Below, piece by piece: positions 60,868 through 64,000 of a stretch of DNA of 64,000 nt (positions are counted from its first letter, which is position 1; the number at the start of each line of letters is the position of its first letter). The notes beneath the pieces are model-generated. The model saw nothing but the letters and a program-made list of their open reading frames with translations. It was not told the DNA's origin and made no database searches. Position numbers and translations under genes: made by a program. The stretch lies in NCBI RefSeq assembly GCF_004117055.1, contig NZ_CP026363.1, forward strand, positions 3,588,001 through 3,652,000, written 5' to 3'. The DNA is from Brevibacillus agri (GTDB lineage Bacteria; Bacillota; Bacilli; Brevibacillales; Brevibacillaceae).

Positions 60868-60910
60868 CGAAACAGCGCGATCATCATCCGGGGATGGTCG
60901 CGCTGTTTCG
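60868..60910. terminator. Long hairpin after the ABC operon
   Basis: CGAAACAGCGCGA pairs with TCGCGCTGTTTCG around an inner ATCATC/GATGGT. No clear T run on either side; it may stabilise 3' ends rather than terminate strongly. Confidence 0.6.
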
Positions 60911-60948
60911 CTGGTTGTGTGTCTTGCCGGGGCGCTTTCGCCACTCTC

Positions 60949-61338
60949 TTACTCCGGCGCTACGATCTCCACCTTGATCCGATCCGGGTCTTCGCAAAAC
61001 AGCGCGTAATGCTCCCGGCCGCCCGCGTGTGGATAGCGGTCCTCGTAGAGCAGCGGCACGCCTCGCCGCCACAGCTCCTCGCGAATCGCCTCCACCTGCT
61101 CCCGGCTGCGCGCGTGAAAAGCCAGATGGTTCAATCCGACGCGACAGCGGTGATACGGCACATCGAGAAACCGTTCCTCTGCCTGCACGAACACCAGATA
61201 CGTGTTGCCGTGCTTCCAACTGATCCCGCTCGCCCATTGCTGGTAGCGCTCATAGCCGAGCTGTTCCTCCAAGAGCCACCCCCAAAACTCCGCGGATCGC
61301 TTCAAATCCGCTACATACAACTCCAGATGGTGCAGCAT
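60949..61338 (-). CDS. Glyoxalase/VOC superfamily protein
   Basis: 129 residues. MLHHLELYVADLKRSAEFWG and HYALFCEDPDRIKVEIVAPE, with GLNHLAFHARSREQVEAIRE, outline the paired beta-alpha-beta modules and the His/Glu metal ligands of the VOC fold. ATG at 61336-61338 behind AAGGAGGACG. Substrate unknown; dioxygenase, glyoxalase and resistance functions are all possible. Confidence 0.87.
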   Translation of the reverse strand: MLHHLELYVADLKRSAEFWGWLLEEQLGYERYQQWASGISWKHGNTYLVFVQAEERFLDVPYHRCRVGLNHLAFHARSREQVEAIREELWRRGVPLLYEDRYPHAGGREHYALFCEDPDRIKVEIVAPE

Positions 61339-61466
61339 GCTTCGTCCTCCTTTTTGCTCGCGGTCTTTTGGCGCGGGCGGCCCCGTTCGCTCGCGGCTTT
61401 TGCGCCAAGCGCGCGTGGCTGTCCCCTGCCGTTCGCCGCACAGGCTGTTGCAACCGCATAGAAAAA

Positions 61467-61490
61467 CGCCCGACAGCCAGATGTCGGGCG
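61467..61490 (-). terminator. Terminator of the TPR gene
   Basis: CGCCCGACA/TGTCGGGCG hairpin plus T run on the minus strand. Confidence 0.85.
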
Positions 61491-61508
61491 CTATGTACGC
61501 GTTTTCGG

Positions 61509-62471
61509 CTACTTCCAAAACTTCCACCAGCTCTTTTTCGCCGCCTGATCGCCAGGCTGGCTGTTGGCTGCCACTTTTTGCTGCGCTGCCGCTTCCACTT
61601 CCAACGCTCCGGGAACCCGGGCGAGGAAATGGTCGACCATCGGCTTGTAGTTGTCCGGCAGATGCTCCTGCATCGTGCGCAGAATCGCAATCGCCTTTTC
61701 CTTCTGGTCGGTCGCCAACAAGGCGTTGGCATAGTTGAAGCCGGCATACGGATACGGAAACTCCGGCGTCCAAAACTTCTCACAGATTTGGATCAGTTGA
61801 TACACATAGCCTGCCTGTCCCAGCTCGCCCGTTACCGTCATGACCACTTCGAAGCGGTCTTTGGCTCCTTCGATAGCCACCGTGTACCATTTCATCGCGT
61901 TCAGCAGATCGTTTTCGGTCAGAGCGAGGCGGGCCAGATGCAACTGCGGCCTCCAGGCGCCTTCCTTGACACAGAGCGCTTCCAGGCGAGAGCGCAACTC
62001 CTCGCGCTTGCCGCTCTGCAAAAAGCTCTCGACGTACATGTTCAGGCCGTTTTCCTGGTTCGGGTCTTTTTGCAGGCCCGTATTCAAGATTTCGAACGCT
62101 TTGTCTTCTTCTCCCTCATACGCGTAAATCTTCGCCAGATTGGTGCAGGCCGTCCCCGACGAAGGGAAGCGCTCCAGGCAATCGGTCAGGATCGTTTTCG
62201 CCCGCTCAAATTCTCTCGCCTGCATGTGAACAACCGCGCGGAAAATGAGCGCAGACTCAATTGGCCCGTACAGCTCAAGCAGCCTGTCCGCCGCAACAGC
62301 CGCCTGCTCATGAAATTGCTCCTTCACCAACTCCATCGCAAAGTCACGAAGCTTTTCTTTTTGGTCCCAATACATATCCAGATTGTGCGGAATCACTTTT
62401 TTCTGGTAGTCCTCCCGGGACATCTCGATGGTTTGACCAAATTCATTGGTAAACGTCACAAATTCAGACAT
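61509..62471 (-). CDS. Tetratricopeptide-repeat protein
   Basis: 320 residues built of about seven TPR-like helix pairs (LLELYGPIESALIFRAVVHM, ACTNLAKIYAYEGEEDKAFE, and later units) with a lysine/tryptophan-rich tail (KKSWWKFWK). No signal peptide. It would serve as a scaffold. ATG at 62469-62471 near a GAGGC. Function not assigned. Confidence 0.82.
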   Translation of the reverse strand: MSEFVTFTNEFGQTIEMSREDYQKKVIPHNLDMYWDQKEKLRDFAMELVKEQFHEQAAVAADRLLELYGPIESALIFRAVVHMQAREFERAKTILTDCLERFPSSGTACTNLAKIYAYEGEEDKAFEILNTGLQKDPNQENGLNMYVESFLQSGKREELRSRLEALCVKEGAWRPQLHLARLALTENDLLNAMKWYTVAIEGAKDRFEVVMTVTGELGQAGYVYQLIQICEKFWTPEFPYPYAGFNYANALLATDQKEKAIAILRTMQEHLPDNYKPMVDHFLARVPGALEVEAAAQQKVAANSQPGDQAAKKSWWKFWK

Positions 62472-62569
62472 GAAACAGCCTCGCTTTCATTTCCTTCACA
62501 ATAGTATCAAGGGACAAGCCCCGTCCTGCAAAGAAGAACGATTTTCCCCAAAAGGAAAACCGCAGATCG

Positions 62570-62944
62570 TTATATCCAGGCTTTCAGATTTACTTTACGG
62601 ATAAAATCCTCCATTGATTCCTTCGCTGGTTCGTCATTTGCCTCTTCTGCATCCGACATGCCCATCAGTTGCCTGAAGAGGGCTTCGTTGCGCGTCGCCA
62701 GAGCGTAATCAAGCAAAGCTTCCTGCGAGACACGCTGCGCTTCCTCCTCCAGCAGTTTTTCTTCCAGGGCGATGTCTTCTTCTACCACTGGAATATGCTT
62801 ATCTATCTTGGGTATGCGAATGACCCATGCAAACGCACTGTCCGGGTTGCGGTCGCGTGCGATCAAATACCCGTATTCGCCTATCGGCAAGCCTTGCTCG
62901 AAGGAGTCGGCAACAATGACGACGCGTTGTCCAAGCTTGAACAT
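62570..62944 (-). CDS. Conserved cytoplasmic protein, unknown
   Basis: 124 residues. An SH3-like N-terminal half (MFKLGQRVVIVADSFEQGLP, then YGYLIARDRNPDSAFAWVIR) and an acidic helical C-half (EEKLLEEEAQRVSQEALLDY). ATG at 62942-62944 with GGGAGTGG. Family not recognised. Confidence 0.7.
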   Translation of the reverse strand: MFKLGQRVVIVADSFEQGLPIGEYGYLIARDRNPDSAFAWVIRIPKIDKHIPVVEEDIALEEKLLEEEAQRVSQEALLDYALATRNEALFRQLMGMSDAEEANDEPAKESMEDFIRKVNLKAWI

Positions 62945-63118
62945 GAGCGTCCACTCCCAATAAAGATTAATTCTAATCATACTAAATTGTATGTGTACTT
63001 GGGAAGAGAAAACCAGCAGGATGGGCAAAAGCACAAAAAGTTTGTTGCTCGACTGAAAATAAGGTACACTTTACCTATATGCGCATTTTTATGGATTACG
63101 GTTACGAGGTGTACGCAC

Positions 63119-63556
63119 ATGAGTGAAATGTCGACAGGGTTTTCCCTGTTTATTGTCGGGTGGACGTTTGTGCTTGTCGGGTTGATGGGGATCGGTGGCT
63201 ACTTCATGTTTCGCAAATTCCTCAAGTCCATGCCGAAACAGGACGGGAAGTCCGATCTCGACTGGCAGGACTACTACATCGAGCAGACGCGCTCGCTGTG
63301 GACAGAAGAAGGCCTGACGCTGCTCAACGAGCTGGTTGAGCCTGTTCCGCAGCTATTCCGCGATGTGGCAAGACGCTCGATCGCAGCCAAAATCGGGCAG
63401 ATCGCCCTGGAAGAGAAAGCGACCTCGATTACGACAGAGCTGATCGTCAAAGGATACATCGTCGCTACTCCCAAGCGCGACCACAAATGGCTCATCGCCC
63501 ACTTGCAATCCAAGCAAATCGACTACACCCCTTACGAGAAATATTTGAACGCGTAA
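63119..63556 (+). CDS. DUF2621 family membrane protein
   Basis: 145 residues. One N-terminal membrane segment (FSLFIVGWTFVLVGLMGIGG), then QDYYIEQTRSLWTEEGLTLL and DVARRSIAAKIGQIALEEKA, the pattern of DUF2621 (YneK-like). AGGTG before the ATG at 63119. Predicted cytoplasmic domain may bind a metal; function unknown. Confidence 0.82.
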   Translation: MSEMSTGFSLFIVGWTFVLVGLMGIGGYFMFRKFLKSMPKQDGKSDLDWQDYYIEQTRSLWTEEGLTLLNELVEPVPQLFRDVARRSIAAKIGQIALEEKATSITTELIVKGYIVATPKRDHKWLIAHLQSKQIDYTPYEKYLNA

Positions 63557-63622
63557 AGGCAGCAGGCACTGCCCCGCCTGCCCGAAAGCCGGCTTGCTCC
63601 GTCTGAAACTTCCTCTCTGCCC

Positions 63623-63646
63623 ATCCGTAAGAATACTTATACGGAT
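63623..63646. repeat. 24-bp imperfect palindrome upstream of 63709
   Basis: ATCCGTA...TACGGAT with a ten-base centre, 63 bp before the next gene. Candidate operator; no partner regulator nearby. Confidence 0.4.
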
Positions 63647-63708
63647 CACTGGCCTGCGCAAAAAGCTTTTTCAACGCGAAACGGGCTGGGCAAAAGGAGA
63701 CGATGCAG

Positions 63709-63954
63709 ATGTCAGTCATACTGACCATTTTGGGGATCGGGTTCGTGCTGTTTGTTGTCGCGGTCATCATTGTCGTGGCTCTGTTGAAAAAAGGCGCGCG
63801 GTTTTTTTGGAAAATGGGCGGGCGCGGCTACCGCAAATACAGCAGCAGCGATTATCGCCATCGCGGCCCGCTGTGGAAGCTCGGTCACAAAACGTATGGC
63901 CATCGCTACTATCGTCGCAAGCATTCCAGCCACAGCGGTTTTTTCAGCAGTTAA
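63709..63954 (+). CDS. Small membrane protein with basic, Tyr/His/Arg-rich tail
   Basis: 81 residues: one N-terminal membrane segment (ILTILGIGFVLFVVAVIIVV) and a strongly basic C-part with repeated Arg, Tyr and Ser (GRGYRKYSSSDYRHRGPLWK, HRYYRRKHSSHS). Start taken at 63709, nine bases after AAGGAG; a second ATG at 63703 is too close. No family recognised. Confidence 0.65.
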   Translation: MSVILTILGIGFVLFVVAVIIVVALLKKGARFFWKMGGRGYRKYSSSDYRHRGPLWKLGHKTYGHRYYRRKHSSHSGFFSS

Positions 63955-64000
63955 TGGACGCGAAAAAAGAGCAGGGCAGCTACTGGTCGCAAAGCCGGAA

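Noticed and set aside
1-64000. CRISPR arrays, tRNA or rRNA genes, prophage modules
   Set aside because: No evenly spaced repeats with spacers, no cloverleaf or rRNA-like segments and no phage structural genes were seen.

Overview
The window is a GC-rich Firmicutes chromosome segment with spore genes (cotJABC, sleB, sda, spoVIF, a YjcZ-like peptide), Bacillus-type operons and Bacillus-like promoters and leader RNAs. Gene content and protein style point to Brevibacillus or a close relative in Paenibacillaceae; this is an inference from gene order and recognised families, not from a search. Most genes are ordinary core or accessory metabolism. I saw no tRNA, rRNA, CRISPR array or prophage.

Layout. 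1-5.8 kb: glycine cleavage genes (gcvT, start of gcvPA) behind a tandem glycine riboswitch, divergent from the SNF2 helicase/YqhG pair. 5.8-8.8 kb: small conserved genes, shikimate kinase and a membrane-anchored M1 peptidase. 8.9-12.3 kb: molybdate transporter modABC facing a HTH/substrate-binding-domain regulator, with three 10-bp repeats just downstream of the modA promoter. 12.3-19.6 kb: pxpA, ylbG/ylbF, a helicase-associated-domain protein, a PrcB-like protein, a decayed RNase J gene and cotJABC. 19.7-26.0 kb: a carbohydrate or polyol operon (glpP-type antiterminator, leader terminator, GatC-type permease, LyxK-like kinase, SDR, class II aldolase, 2-hydroxyacid dehydrogenase) with a cre-like site on its promoter. 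26.1-29.8 kb: a decay zone holding a response regulator split by an in-frame stop, a PAS-EAL remnant, a nuclease gene and an IS200/IS605 element with a ruined tnpB.

30-45.4 kb: a MerR-methyltransferase fusion, a CBS protein, yugN, ftsW, an Asp23 protein, a TPP enzyme, sleB, a cation/proton exchanger, an NSS amino-acid transporter behind two tandem T-boxes (specifier read as UUC, Phe), ylaN, glutaminase, a PatB-type lyase and an AbgT-family transporter. 45.4-50.4 kb: sda with a cluster of DnaA boxes directly upstream of its promoter, then the arginine/ornithine group rocD-rocR-rocE, where both rocD and rocE carry sigma-54 promoters and TTTGCA-type repeats. 50.4-64 kb: a LysR/MFS pair, a PAP2 phosphatase, a cytoplasmic subtilase, sporulation peptides, a YczE-like membrane protein with a long structured leader, rnz, an NMT1-type ABC transporter and small conserved proteins.

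The most interesting points are regulatory rather than a new enzyme system: the GlpP-type control of a non-glycerol operon, the paired Phe T-boxes, the modA repeats, the sda DnaA-box cluster, the matched sigma-54 promoters, and the unidentified ~310-nt leader at 56.85-57.16 kb. Several genes (RNase J, response regulator, PAS-EAL protein, tnpB) decay in a similar way, by internal deletion plus small frameshifts.
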